Source: Streptomyces olindensis
Lineage (GTDB): Bacteria; Actinomycetota; Actinomycetes; Streptomycetales; Streptomycetaceae
Length of the DNA: 64,000 bases
Assembly: GCA_000696115.1 (NCBI GenBank)
Contig: JJOH01000025.1
Location: 25,254 to 89,253, forward strand
Reading direction: 5' to 3'
Shown here: piece after piece, positions 1 to 8,096 of the stretch
Layout of the letters: every line of letters starts with the position of its first letter
Numbering within the stretch: position 1 is the first letter of the stretch
The notes under the pieces: model-generated
What the model saw: the letters and a program-made list of their open reading frames with translations, nothing else
Database searches by the model: none
Told to the model about the DNA's origin: nothing
Program-made: the position numbers and the translations under genes

Positions 1-1
1 C

Positions 2-913
2 CTGGTGCTCGCCGTGCTGGACGGCGGGATCCTCGCCGTCGCCGAGCGGGTGCCGGTGCGGCGGGCCTGGCGGGGACTCGTGGCGCGCTCGCTCGCGCCG
101 ATCGCCGTGCACGGGCTGGCCGGGCTGATGATGGCCGTGCTGTGGCGCAGCCCCTACGGGCCCGTGGCCGCCCTGCTCGTGCTGCTGCCGATGTGCGTCT
201 CGTGGTGGGCGTTCGCCCAGTACCACCGGGAACGGGCCGCCCACCAGGCGACCATCCGGGCCCTGGTGCAGGCCGTCGACATCAAGGACGGGTACACGCG
301 CGGGCACAGCGAGCGCGTCGGGCAGGCCTCCATGATGATCGCCCGCGAGCTGGGCATGGACGACGAGCGCGTCGAGGTGCTCCGCTTCGCCGGGATCCTG
401 CACGACGTGGGCAAACTCGGCGTGCCCACCCGGCTGCTCCGGAAGAACGGGCCGCTGACGCCCGAGGAGCGGCGGGTGATCGAACTGCACCCCGAGTACG
501 GGCACGAGATGGTGCGCGGCATCGGCTTCCTCGGCGAGGCCCGGGCCGCCGTGCTGCACCACCACGAACGGCTGGACGGCAGCGGCTACCCGTACGGCCT
601 GGTGGGTCGTCAGATCCCGGAGTCGGCGCGGGTCGTGGCGGTCGCGGACGCCTTCGACGCCATGACCTCCAACCGCTGCTACAGCAGGGCCCGGCCCGTG
701 CCGGTGGCCCTGGCGGAGCTGGAGCGGTGCGCGGGCAGCCAGTTCGACCCCGTGATGGTCGCCGCTCTCGTCGAGGCCGTGGGGCGGACGGGATGGCGCC
801 CCGCCGTGACCGCCGACGACATCGAGGACACCGAGGGCGCGCAGGACGTCCGCCCGCCCCGTGTGCCCCCGCCCGGCGCTCCCGTCTCCAGCCCGCCCGG
901 AGCACACCGATGA
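2..913 (+). CDS. HD-GYP domain protein, 5' end outside window
   Basis: The reading frame is open from the first bases of the window, so the true start lies upstream. The visible part begins with hydrophobic membrane segments (about residues 20-75 as seen), followed by a complete HD-GYP-type metal phosphohydrolase domain: HSERV, LHDVGKLG (the HD pair), HHHERLDGSGYP (the GYP signature) and VADAFDAMTS. HD-GYP proteins are commonly cyclic-di-GMP phosphodiesterases, so membrane-anchored signalling by nucleotide hydrolysis is the family expectation; the substrate is inferred. The stop overlaps the start of the next HD protein (ATGA), so the two are translationally coupled. Confidence 0.85.
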   Translation: MVLAVLDGGILAVAERVPVRRAWRGLVARSLAPIAVHGLAGLMMAVLWRSPYGPVAALLVLLPMCVSWWAFAQYHRERAAHQATIRALVQAVDIKDGYTRGHSERVGQASMMIARELGMDDERVEVLRFAGILHDVGKLGVPTRLLRKNGPLTPEERRVIELHPEYGHEMVRGIGFLGEARAAVLHHHERLDGSGYPYGLVGRQIPESARVVAVADAFDAMTSNRCYSRARPVPVALAELERCAGSQFDPVMVAALVEAVGRTGWRPAVTADDIEDTEGAQDVRPPRVPPPGAPVSSPPGAHR

Positions 914-2157
914 GGCCGCACCGGCAGCCCCCGCTCCTCACCCTCGTCCACGCCTGTGCCGCCCTGCTCGCCGCCGGATCCCTCGCGGTCACCCTCTACA
1001 GCGGACTCGAGGAACGCCGGGTCGCGCTCGCCTTCGGCGTCCTCGTCACCGTCGGGGAACTCGCCCGGCGCAACGACGCGCAGGTCAGGGAGCCCGCGCC
1101 GCTCGGCGCCGCCGCGGCCCTGTCGTACGCGCTGCTCGGTGAGGCCGGCGGCCGGGCCACCCACCACGGTCCCGCCCAGGTCGTCGCCGTCGTCCTGGCC
1201 GCCTCGCTGCTCGGCAGCGTGCCGCACGTCGCACGCGGCCAGGGGCCCACGCTCGACCACCTGGCGCGCCGCGTCCTCACCGTCGGCTTCGTCGCCGTGT
1301 GCTTCCAGCCCCCCTACAACCGCGGCATGTTCGACGACTGGGGCGGCCCCGCCTACGCGCTGCTGCTGCTCGCGCTGCTGTCCCTGACCGCCCTGTGCGA
1401 CGCCGTGCTCGCCGCCGCACTCGCCCACTCCCGCACCGGCTGGCCCTTCGGGCCGGTGCTGCGGGACGAGCTGCGGGCCCTGTACGGCATCGGGTCCGCC
1501 GTCATCGCGACCGGGGCGGTGATGGCGCTGGCGGTCGCCGTCGTGGGGCTGTGGGCGCTGCCCGTCTTCTCCGTGCCGCTGCTGCTCGCCCAGATGTCGT
1601 TCCGGCGGTACGCGGCCGTCCGGGCGACCTACCGGCAGACCATCGCCTCCCTCGCCCGGGCCACCGAGGTCGCCGGGTACACCCCCTGCGGGCACGCCCG
1701 GCGGGTCGCCGCGCTCAGCCAGGCCGTCGGGCGGGACCTGGGCCTGACCGAGCCCGAGCTGGCCGTGCTGGAGTACGCCGCGCTCATGCACGACATCGGC
1801 CAGCTCAGCCTCGTCGACCCGGTGCCGGCGGGCGCCACCGCCGGCCTGCCCGCCGCGGAACAGCGGCGGATCGCGCTGCTCGGCGGCGCCGTCGTACGGC
1901 AGACGGGCGTCGACGAGGCGGTCGCCGTGGTCGTGGAGCGGCAGGCCGACCCCTACGCGGAGCAGCCGCTCGCCGCGCGCATCGTCCGGGCCGTGAACGC
2001 GTACGAGGAGAAGTCCCGGGAAGGCGGGCCCGGCGGGCCGCTGACGGCGCTGGAGGAACTCCGGCTCGCCACCGCCGGGGAGTACGCCCCGGAGGTGGTG
2101 GAATCACTGGCCCGGGTACTGGCAAGGAGCAGTCTGACCCTGCCCCTGGCTGGGTAA
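910..2157 (+). CDS. Membrane protein with degenerate HD domain, partner of preceding HD-GYP protein
   Basis: The 415-residue protein starts at the ATG that overlaps the upstream TGA by four bases. Residues 1 to about 230 are mostly hydrophobic with several predicted membrane helices. The C-terminal third keeps an HD core (GHARRVAALS, then LMHDIGQLSL), but where its partner has HHHERLDGSGYP this protein has a diverged stretch (VVERQADPYAEQ), so the GYP signature is missing. The pair therefore looks like an active HD-GYP enzyme and a diverged paralogue, perhaps regulatory. A wider reading frame from base 142 exists but runs out of frame over the first gene and is not credible as the start. Confidence 0.8.
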   Translation: MRPHRQPPLLTLVHACAALLAAGSLAVTLYSGLEERRVALAFGVLVTVGELARRNDAQVREPAPLGAAAALSYALLGEAGGRATHHGPAQVVAVVLAASLLGSVPHVARGQGPTLDHLARRVLTVGFVAVCFQPPYNRGMFDDWGGPAYALLLLALLSLTALCDAVLAAALAHSRTGWPFGPVLRDELRALYGIGSAVIATGAVMALAVAVVGLWALPVFSVPLLLAQMSFRRYAAVRATYRQTIASLARATEVAGYTPCGHARRVAALSQAVGRDLGLTEPELAVLEYAALMHDIGQLSLVDPVPAGATAGLPAAEQRRIALLGGAVVRQTGVDEAVAVVVERQADPYAEQPLAARIVRAVNAYEEKSREGGPGGPLTALEELRLATAGEYAPEVVESLARVLARSSLTLPLAG

Positions 2158-2271
2158 CCCATGGGTAATGAGCGCCCCGGAGGCCGTACGTGGTTGGATG
2201 CGAAGGAGAAGGTGTCCGGGGGCTCGAAGCACGGCTACGGCCAGCCCACCGCACGGAACTGGCAGGGAATC

Positions 2272-3252
2272 GTGAGGATCTTCGGCAAGGGACGGCACCG
2301 GCCCTCCGCCTCCTGGCGGCAGGCCACAGACCGGGCGTTCACGCTCATCGGCGACGGCCGGTACGAGGACGCGGGCGCACTGCTGACACGTGCCGCCGAC
2401 CTGGAGCCCTGGCTGTCCGAGTCCTGGTTCAACCTGGCCCTGCTGCACAAGTTCCGGCACGACTGGGAGCAGGCGCGGGCGGCGGGTCTGCGGGCCGTGG
2501 CACTGCTCGACCGGGACACCGGCGCGCCCGACTGGTGGAACGTCGGCATCGCCGCCACCGCCCTCCAGGACTGGCCGCTGGCCCGGCGCGCCTGGCAGGC
2601 CTACGGGCTGCGGGTGCCGGGCGCGGCCAACGACTCCGGCGAGCCCGTCGGCATGGACCTCGGCAGCGCGGCCGTGCGGCTGTCCCCGGAGGGGGAGGCC
2701 GAGGTCGTGTGGGGACGGCGGCTGGATCCCGCGCGGATCGAGGTGCTTTCCATCCCGCTGCCGTCGTCGGGGCGACGCTGGGGCGAGGTCGTGCTGCACG
2801 ACGGGGTGCCGCACGGGGAGCGGACCACGGCCGCCGGGCACACGTACCCGGTCTTCGACGAGATCGAGCTGTGGGCGCCGTCGCCCGTGCCGACCTGGGT
2901 CGTCCTGCTGGAGGCGGCGACCGAGTCGGACCGGGACGCGCTGGAGCAGCTCGCCGCGGACGCCGGGTTCGCCGCGGAGGACTGGTCGTCCTCGGTGCGG
3001 TTGCTGTGCCGGATGTGCTCGGAGTCCCGGATGCCGTCCGACGAGGGCGACGGGGAGCACCTCGACCCGCATGATCACAGTGAGCCGGGGCATCCCGGGC
3101 CGCTGGGGCATCGGACGGACGGGCAGCTGTGGGTGCCGGAGCGGGAGTGCGGGTTGGCCGCGCCGGCTTCGCTCGTGCGGGGCCTTTTGGACGGGTGGGT
3201 CGCCGACAGTCCGGATTCTCGGGATTGGCGGGATCTGGAAGAGGTCTGTTAG
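2272..3252 (+). CDS. Tetratricopeptide-repeat-like protein
   Basis: The chosen GTG start gives 326 residues beginning VRIFGKGRHRPS, with a purine-rich GGCAGGGA a few bases upstream. The same frame is open back to an ATG at 2161, but those extra 37 residues look non-coding and have no ribosome site, so they were left out. About residues 20-110 form TPR-like helices (FTLIGDGRYEDAGALL, WFNLALLHKFRHDWEQAR, WWNVGIAATALQDWPLARRAW). The C-terminal part carries CRMC, a His-rich stretch (HDHSEPGHPG) and a late Cys, a possible metal site. Function is unknown; protein-protein scaffolding is the usual TPR role. Confidence 0.75.
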   Translation: MRIFGKGRHRPSASWRQATDRAFTLIGDGRYEDAGALLTRAADLEPWLSESWFNLALLHKFRHDWEQARAAGLRAVALLDRDTGAPDWWNVGIAATALQDWPLARRAWQAYGLRVPGAANDSGEPVGMDLGSAAVRLSPEGEAEVVWGRRLDPARIEVLSIPLPSSGRRWGEVVLHDGVPHGERTTAAGHTYPVFDEIELWAPSPVPTWVVLLEAATESDRDALEQLAADAGFAAEDWSSSVRLLCRMCSESRMPSDEGDGEHLDPHDHSEPGHPGPLGHRTDGQLWVPERECGLAAPASLVRGLLDGWVADSPDSRDWRDLEEVC

Positions 3253-3384
3253 CGCCGTCGTCGGGTGCGGCTGCGTTGTGGTTGCTCGCGCAGTTCCCCG
3301 CGCCCCCGAAAACGGCGTCCGACACCCGCGTACCCTGTATCAGCATCTCAGCCCGGTTAGGTTCAGGAAGGCGTACGTAACGTC

Positions 3385-4035
3385 ATGGCTCAGCACGACA
3401 CCGATCACCAGCGCGCGGGCGTGCTCCCCGTCGATGACGAGGGGTACGTGATCGACACGGAGGACTGCGAGGAGCGCGAGGCGGCCTGGCGGGAGAAGGG
3501 GACCTCGCGGCCGATCACGGTGGTCGGGAATCCCGTGCTGCACAAGGAGTGCAAGGACGTCACCGACTTCGGCGAGGAGCTCCAGCAGCTCGTCGCGGAC
3601 ATGTTCGCCAGCCAGCGCACCGCCGAGGGCGTGGGGCTCGCCGCCAACCAGATCGGCGTCGACGCGAAGGTCTTCGTCTACGACTGCCCGGACGACGAGG
3701 GCGTCCGGCACACCGGCGTCGTCTGCAACCCCAGGCTCGTCGAACTGCCCGCCGAGAAGCGTCGGCTCGACGACAGCAACGAGGGCTGCCTGTCGGTGCC
3801 GACCGCGTACGCGCCGCTCGCCCGGCCCGACTACGCCGAGGTGACCGGGCAGGACGAGAAGGGCAACCCGATCAAGGTGCGCGGCACCGGATACTTCGCA
3901 CGGTGTTTGCAGCACGAGACCGACCACCTGTACGGATACCTGTACATCGACCGGCTCTCCAAGCGCGAGCGCAAGGACGCGCTGCGGCAGATGGCCGAGA
4001 ACGAGCCCCGCTACCCCGTGGTCGCGAACGACTGA
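3385..4035 (+). CDS. def: Peptide deformylase
   Basis: This 216-residue enzyme removes the formyl group from the N-terminal methionine of new proteins. All three family motifs are intact: GVGLAANQIG (from residue 82), EGCLSVP (from 133, holding the metal-ligand Cys) and QHETDHLYG (from 176, two metal His and the catalytic Glu). The ATG has an AAGGCG-type ribosome site about 12 bases upstream. The N-terminal 40 residues are acidic and longer than in E. coli Def, as is common in streptomycetes. It is a single gene between the TPR-like gene and the terpene locus. Confidence 0.95.
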   Translation: MAQHDTDHQRAGVLPVDDEGYVIDTEDCEEREAAWREKGTSRPITVVGNPVLHKECKDVTDFGEELQQLVADMFASQRTAEGVGLAANQIGVDAKVFVYDCPDDEGVRHTGVVCNPRLVELPAEKRRLDDSNEGCLSVPTAYAPLARPDYAEVTGQDEKGNPIKVRGTGYFARCLQHETDHLYGYLYIDRLSKRERKDALRQMAENEPRYPVVAND

Positions 4036-4091
4036 GACCCCAGCCTCACCAGGCGCACGGCGTCTGTTCGGGATTCCCACCCTGAACAGGC

Positions 4092-4117
4092 GCCGTTCGT
4101 CTGTGCCGTTCGCCTGT
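4092..4117. repeat. Two tandem 13-bp units
   Basis: GCCGTTCGTCTGT is followed directly by GCCGTTCGCCTGT, with one mismatch. They lie just after def, in the 295-bp spacer before the terpene synthase gene. No terminator-quality hairpin was recognised here and no function can be assigned. Confidence 0.5.
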
Positions 4118-4330
4118 CCGTCGCACGTTGGATCGCTTCTGCTCTCCTGGTGATCCCGCCGCAGTCACACAACGGGAGGATCCCGGCACTGTGGGGTAGC
4201 GAATGAAGCAAATGCGTTCCCAGAACGGTCAGTTGTAGTGCTGAATGGGATGAGCGGGGTATGCAACGGCGCACGCCCGGCACGAAGGGAGGGGCGCCCG
4301 CGCCAACTGGCGGCTGAGAGGGGTTAGTTC

Positions 4331-5416
4331 GTGCATGCTTTGTCACACGGCACCACATCGGCACCGACCACGATCGCAGTACCACCGTCGCTCCATCTCC
4401 CGGTGATCGAGGCGGCGTTTCCCCGGCAACTCCACCCGTATTGGCCGAAGTGCCAGGAGAAGACCCGGGTCTGGCTCCTGGAAAAACGGCTCATGCCTGC
4501 GGACAAGGTGGAGGAATATGCCGACGGCCTGTGCTACACCGACCTCATGGCGGGGTACTACATCGGCGCCTCCGACGAGGTGATGCAGGCGATCGCCGAC
4601 TACAGCGCCTGGTTCTTCGTCTGGGACGACCGCCACGACCGGGACATCGTGCACGGCCGTCCGGTCGCCTGGCGGCGGCTGCGGGACCGGCTGCACACGG
4701 CCCTCGGCTCCCCCGGGGAGCACCTGCACCACGAGGACCCACTGGTCGCGGGGTTCGCGGACAGCGTGCTGCGGCTGTACGCCTTCCTGCCGGAGACGTG
4801 GAACCTCCGGTTCGCCCGGCACTTCCACGCGGTGATCGAGGCGTACGACCGCGAGTTCCACAACCGCACCCATGGAATCGTGCCGACGGTCGACGAATAC
4901 CTCCGGTTGCGTCGGCTCACTTTCGCGCACTGGATCTGGACGGATCTGCTGGAGCCGACCGCTGGGTGCGAACTCCCGGACGCGGTGCGGAAACACCCGG
5001 CATACCGCAGGGCGGCGCTGCTGAGTCAGGAATTCGCCGCCTGGTACAACGACCTCTGCTCGCTCCCCAAGGAATTAGCGGGTGACGAGGTGCACAATCT
5101 GGGAATCAGTCTCATCACCCATGAGGGACTGACCCTGGAACAGGCGGTCGTGGAAGTCAGGCGACGTGTCGAGGAATGCATCACTGATTTCCTCGACAGT
5201 GAGCGTGAGGCATTGCGGTTCGCCGACGACCTCGCCGACGGCACCGTGCGCGGAAAGGAACTGAGCACCGCCGTGCGGGCCTGTCTGAGCAATATGCGGA
5301 ACTGGTTCAGCTCGGTCTACTGGTTCCACCACGAGTCCGGCCGGTACATGGTCGACAGCTGGGACGACCGGTCCACGCCCCCGTACGTCAACAACGAAGC
5401 GGCAGGTGAGAAATGA
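4331..5416 (+). CDS. cyc1: Epi-isozizaene synthase (sesquiterpene cyclase)
   Basis: A class I terpene cyclase of 361 residues, the length I recall for S. coelicolor epi-isozizaene synthase. It ionises and cyclises farnesyl diphosphate to (+)-epi-isozizaene, the hydrocarbon precursor of albaflavenone. The Mg-binding aspartate motif DDRHD starts at residue 99, and the second metal motif NDLCSLPKE starts at residue 240 (N240, S244, E248). The GTG start is preceded by GAGAGGGG with about seven bases spacing. Codon 249 (5075-5077) is TTA, the rare leucine codon read by bldA tRNA in Streptomyces, so translation may be developmentally delayed. It overlaps the P450 start by four bases (ATGA), forming a two-gene operon. 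Confidence 0.95.
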   Translation: MHALSHGTTSAPTTIAVPPSLHLPVIEAAFPRQLHPYWPKCQEKTRVWLLEKRLMPADKVEEYADGLCYTDLMAGYYIGASDEVMQAIADYSAWFFVWDDRHDRDIVHGRPVAWRRLRDRLHTALGSPGEHLHHEDPLVAGFADSVLRLYAFLPETWNLRFARHFHAVIEAYDREFHNRTHGIVPTVDEYLRLRRLTFAHWIWTDLLEPTAGCELPDAVRKHPAYRRAALLSQEFAAWYNDLCSLPKELAGDEVHNLGISLITHEGLTLEQAVVEVRRRVEECITDFLDSEREALRFADDLADGTVRGKELSTAVRACLSNMRNWFSSVYWFHHESGRYMVDSWDDRSTPPYVNNEAAGEK

Positions 5417-6783
5417 CCGTCGAGTCTGTGCAGCCTGAAGCACCTCTGGTTCCGGAACTGCGCGAGCCGCCCCGGGCGGGCGGCGGGATCCCCGTCCTCG
5501 GCCACGGCTGGAAGCTGGTGCGCGACCCGCTGGCGTTCATGTCCCGGCTGCGCGACCACGGCGAGGTGGTCCGCCTGAAGCTCGGGCCGAAGACGGTCCA
5601 CGCCGTCACCACCCCGGCGCTGACCGGCGCCCTGGCGCTGAGCAACGACTTCATCATCGCCGGGCCGCTGTGGGAGTCCCTGGAGGGCCTGCTCGGCAAG
5701 GAGGGCGTGGCCACGGCGAACGGCCCGCGGCACCGGCGCCAGCGGCGCACCATCCAGCCCGCCTTCCGGCTCGACGCCATCCCCGCCTACGGGCCGATCA
5801 TGGAGGAGGAGGCGCACGCGCTGACCGAGCGCTGGCAGCCCGGCCGGACGATCGACTGCACCTCCGAGTCGTTCCGGGTGGCCGTGCGCATCGCGGCCCG
5901 CTGCCTGCTGCGCGGCGACTACATGGACGAGCGGGCGGAGCGGCTGTGCGTCGCGCTCGCCACGGTCTTCCGCGGCATGTACCGGCGGATGGTGATCCCG
6001 CTCGGACCGCTGTACCGGCTGCCGCTCCCGGCCAACCGCGAATTCAACCGGGCCTTGGCCGATTTGCATCTCCTGGTCGACGAGATCATCGCCGAGCGCC
6101 GCGCATCCGGTCAAAAGCCGGACGATTTGCTGACGGCATTGCTGGAGGCGAAGGACGAGAATGGCGACCCCATCGGGGAACAGGAGATCCACGATCAGGT
6201 CGTCGCGATCCTCACCCCCGGCAGCGAAACCGTGGCCTCCACGATCATGTGGCTGCTGCATATGCTGGCGGAACACCCTGAACAAGCCGACCGGGTGCGT
6301 GACGAAGTCGAAGCCGTCACCGGTGGGCGGCCGGTGGCATTTGCAGACGTCCGAGGACTCAGGCACACCAACAATGTCGTCGTCGAGTCCATGCGCTTGA
6401 GCCCCGCCGTCTGGATTCTGACGCGCCGGGCGGTACGGGACACGGAACTCGGCGGTTACCGCATTCCGGCGGGGGCGGACATCATCTACAGCCCGTACGC
6501 GATCCAGCGCGATCCGAAGTCGTACGACCGGCACCTGGAGTTCGACCCGGACCGCTGGCTTCCGGAGCGGGTCAAGGAGATCCCGAAACACGCCATGAGC
6601 CCGTTCAGCACCGGCAACCGCAAGTGCCCGAGCGACCACTTCTCGATGGCCCAGCTGACGCTGATCACGGCGGCCCTGGCCACGAAGTACCGCTTCGAGC
6701 AGGTGGCGGGTTCGAACGACGGCACGCGCGTCGGCATCACGCTCCGGCCGCACGAGCTGCTGCTGCGGCCGGTGCCGAGGTGA
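5413..6783 (+). CDS. cyp170A1: Cytochrome P450 CYP170A1, albaflavenone synthase
   Basis: A 456-residue P450 translationally coupled to the terpene cyclase; it oxidises epi-isozizaene at C5 in two steps to albaflavenone. The heme-Cys loop reads FSTGNRKCPSDHF, so the usual Gly two residues after Cys is replaced, a feature I recall for CYP170 enzymes. The ESMR sequence is the ExxR pair, and LTPGSETVAST lies in the I-helix. A DDLLTALLE stretch at residues 237-245 matches the (N/D)DLx(S/T)xxxE metal motif of terpene synthases; the S. coelicolor enzyme is reported to moonlight as a farnesene synthase. The gene ends 15 bp from the convergent nrdS. Confidence 0.94.
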   Translation: MTVESVQPEAPLVPELREPPRAGGGIPVLGHGWKLVRDPLAFMSRLRDHGEVVRLKLGPKTVHAVTTPALTGALALSNDFIIAGPLWESLEGLLGKEGVATANGPRHRRQRRTIQPAFRLDAIPAYGPIMEEEAHALTERWQPGRTIDCTSESFRVAVRIAARCLLRGDYMDERAERLCVALATVFRGMYRRMVIPLGPLYRLPLPANREFNRALADLHLLVDEIIAERRASGQKPDDLLTALLEAKDENGDPIGEQEIHDQVVAILTPGSETVASTIMWLLHMLAEHPEQADRVRDEVEAVTGGRPVAFADVRGLRHTNNVVVESMRLSPAVWILTRRAVRDTELGGYRIPAGADIIYSPYAIQRDPKSYDRHLEFDPDRWLPERVKEIPKHAMSPFSTGNRKCPSDHFSMAQLTLITAALATKYRFEQVAGSNDGTRVGITLRPHELLLRPVPR

Positions 6784-6797
6784 CCGCCCGGTGATCG

Positions 6798-7760
6798 TCA
6801 GGCCGCTTCGGGGCCCCTGAACGTCCGCCGGTAGGCGTTCGGTGTCGTGCCCACGGCCCGCACGAAGTGGTGGCGCAGCGCGGCCGCGTTGCCGAACCCC
6901 GTTCGACCGGCGATCGCGTCCATCGTCTCGTCCGTCGCCTCCAGCAACCGCTGGGCCAGCAGCACCCGCTGCCGCAGGACCCAGCGGTACGGAGTCGTCC
7001 CGGTCTCCTGCTGGAAGCGGCGGGCGAAGGTGCGCGGCGACATGTGGGCCCGGGCGGCCAGCTGCTCGACCGTGACCTCCTCGTCGAGGTGCCGCTCCAG
7101 CCACGCGAGCAGCTCGCCGATGGTGTCGGCCTCGGGGTGCGGCAGCGGACGCTCGATGTACTGGGCCTGGCCGCCGTCGCGGTGCGGGGGCACCACCATC
7201 CGCCGGGCGATCTTGTTGGCGACCTCGGGGCCCTGCTCCTTGCGCACCAGGTGGAGACAGGCGTCGATGCCGGCGGCCGTGCCGGCGGAGGTGATCACCG
7301 GGTCCTCGTCGACGTAGAGCACGTCCGGCTCGACGTCCACGCGTGGGTAGCGGCGGGCGAGGTCCTCCGCGTGCTTCCAGTGCACGGCGCAGCGCCGCCC
7401 GTCCAGCAGCCCGGCCGCGGCCAGCACGTAGGCGCCGGAGCAGACGCTGAGCACCCGGGCCCCGCGGTCGACGCCGCGCCGCAGGGCGTCCAGCAGTTCC
7501 GGCGGGAAGTCTCGGGTCGCGTAGCTGTGCCCGGCCGGCACGGCGATCAGATCGGCCGTCTCCAGCCGCTCCAGGCCGTGCTCGACCTGGAGCGAGACGC
7601 CCGAGTTCATGCGCAGGGACGTGCCTTCGGCCGAGGCGACGGCGAAGTCGTACACCGGCAGTCCGTCGTCGCTGCGGTCGGTGCCGAAGACCTCGCACAC
7701 CACGCCGAGTTCGAAGGGGTTCACGCCGTCGAGGAGGGCGACGGCCACGTTCTGCAGCAT
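6798..7760 (-). CDS. nrdS: GlxA-type AraC-family regulator, NrdS-like
   Basis: The 320-residue protein has an N-terminal DJ-1/PfpI-like amidotransferase fold domain (residues 1 to about 190, VPAGHSYATRDFP, LSVCSGAYVLAAAGLLDGRR) and a C-terminal AraC-type pair of helix-turn-helix motifs (HLDEEVTVEQLAARAHMSPR, then IAGRTGFGNAAALRHHF). In S. coelicolor the third gene of the nrdABS operon encodes such an AraC-like protein, which is the reason for the symbol. It lies 248 bp downstream of nrdB on the same strand; the gap holds an oppositely oriented small ORF. A DNA-binding regulator is certain; its targets are inferred. Confidence 0.85.
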   Translation of the reverse strand: MLQNVAVALLDGVNPFELGVVCEVFGTDRSDDGLPVYDFAVASAEGTSLRMNSGVSLQVEHGLERLETADLIAVPAGHSYATRDFPPELLDALRRGVDRGARVLSVCSGAYVLAAAGLLDGRRCAVHWKHAEDLARRYPRVDVEPDVLYVDEDPVITSAGTAAGIDACLHLVRKEQGPEVANKIARRMVVPPHRDGGQAQYIERPLPHPEADTIGELLAWLERHLDEEVTVEQLAARAHMSPRTFARRFQQETGTTPYRWVLRQRVLLAQRLLEATDETMDAIAGRTGFGNAAALRHHFVRAVGTTPNAYRRTFRGPEAA

Positions 7761-7853
7761 GACCCCAGTGTGCCTCGCCGTTGGCAGTAATTCGAGGGTC
7801 TACGGCAGTGCTGCCACTGACGGTAAGGACCATTCGGCGCGACAGTGGTGTCC

Positions 7854-8096
7854 ATGGACACGAACCAGGTACAGACACTCATCGCCATGATCTTCGTACT
7901 CGGGACGCTGGTCCTCCTGGTCCTCCCGTCCGTGCTCGGCATCGTGCGCGACCGGCGCATCGACCGTCGGATCCGGGAGGCCCAGGAGGCCCGGGAGAGC
8001 GAGTCGGCTCAGAAGTCCTCGTCCAGGTCGACGGTGCCCTCCACCGCCACCTGGTACGCGGAGGGCCGCCGCTCGAAGAAGTTGGTCAGCTCCTGA
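7854..8096 (+). CDS. Small single-span membrane protein antisense to the nrdB 3' end
   Basis: From ATG 7854 the 80-residue product begins MDTNQVQTLIAMIF, has one strong transmembrane helix (about residues 7-30), then a charged RDRRIDRRIREAQEAR segment. Third codon positions are almost all G or C across the first 50 codons, which supports real coding. It lies between nrdB and nrdS on the opposite strand, and its last 88 bases overlap the nrdB 3' end, where the residues look like shadow sequence. A GTG at 7845 is an alternative start. Function is unknown. If real, it interrupts an otherwise co-oriented operon. Confidence 0.5.
   Translation: MDTNQVQTLIAMIFVLGTLVLLVLPSVLGIVRDRRIDRRIREAQEARESESAQKSSSRSTVPSTATWYAEGRRSKKLVSS

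Noticed and set aside
5317..7878. An 853-codon open minus-strand frame across cyp170A1 and nrdS
   Set aside because: It runs antisense to the P450 and out of frame with the AraC-type gene; both have clear family motifs in their own frames.
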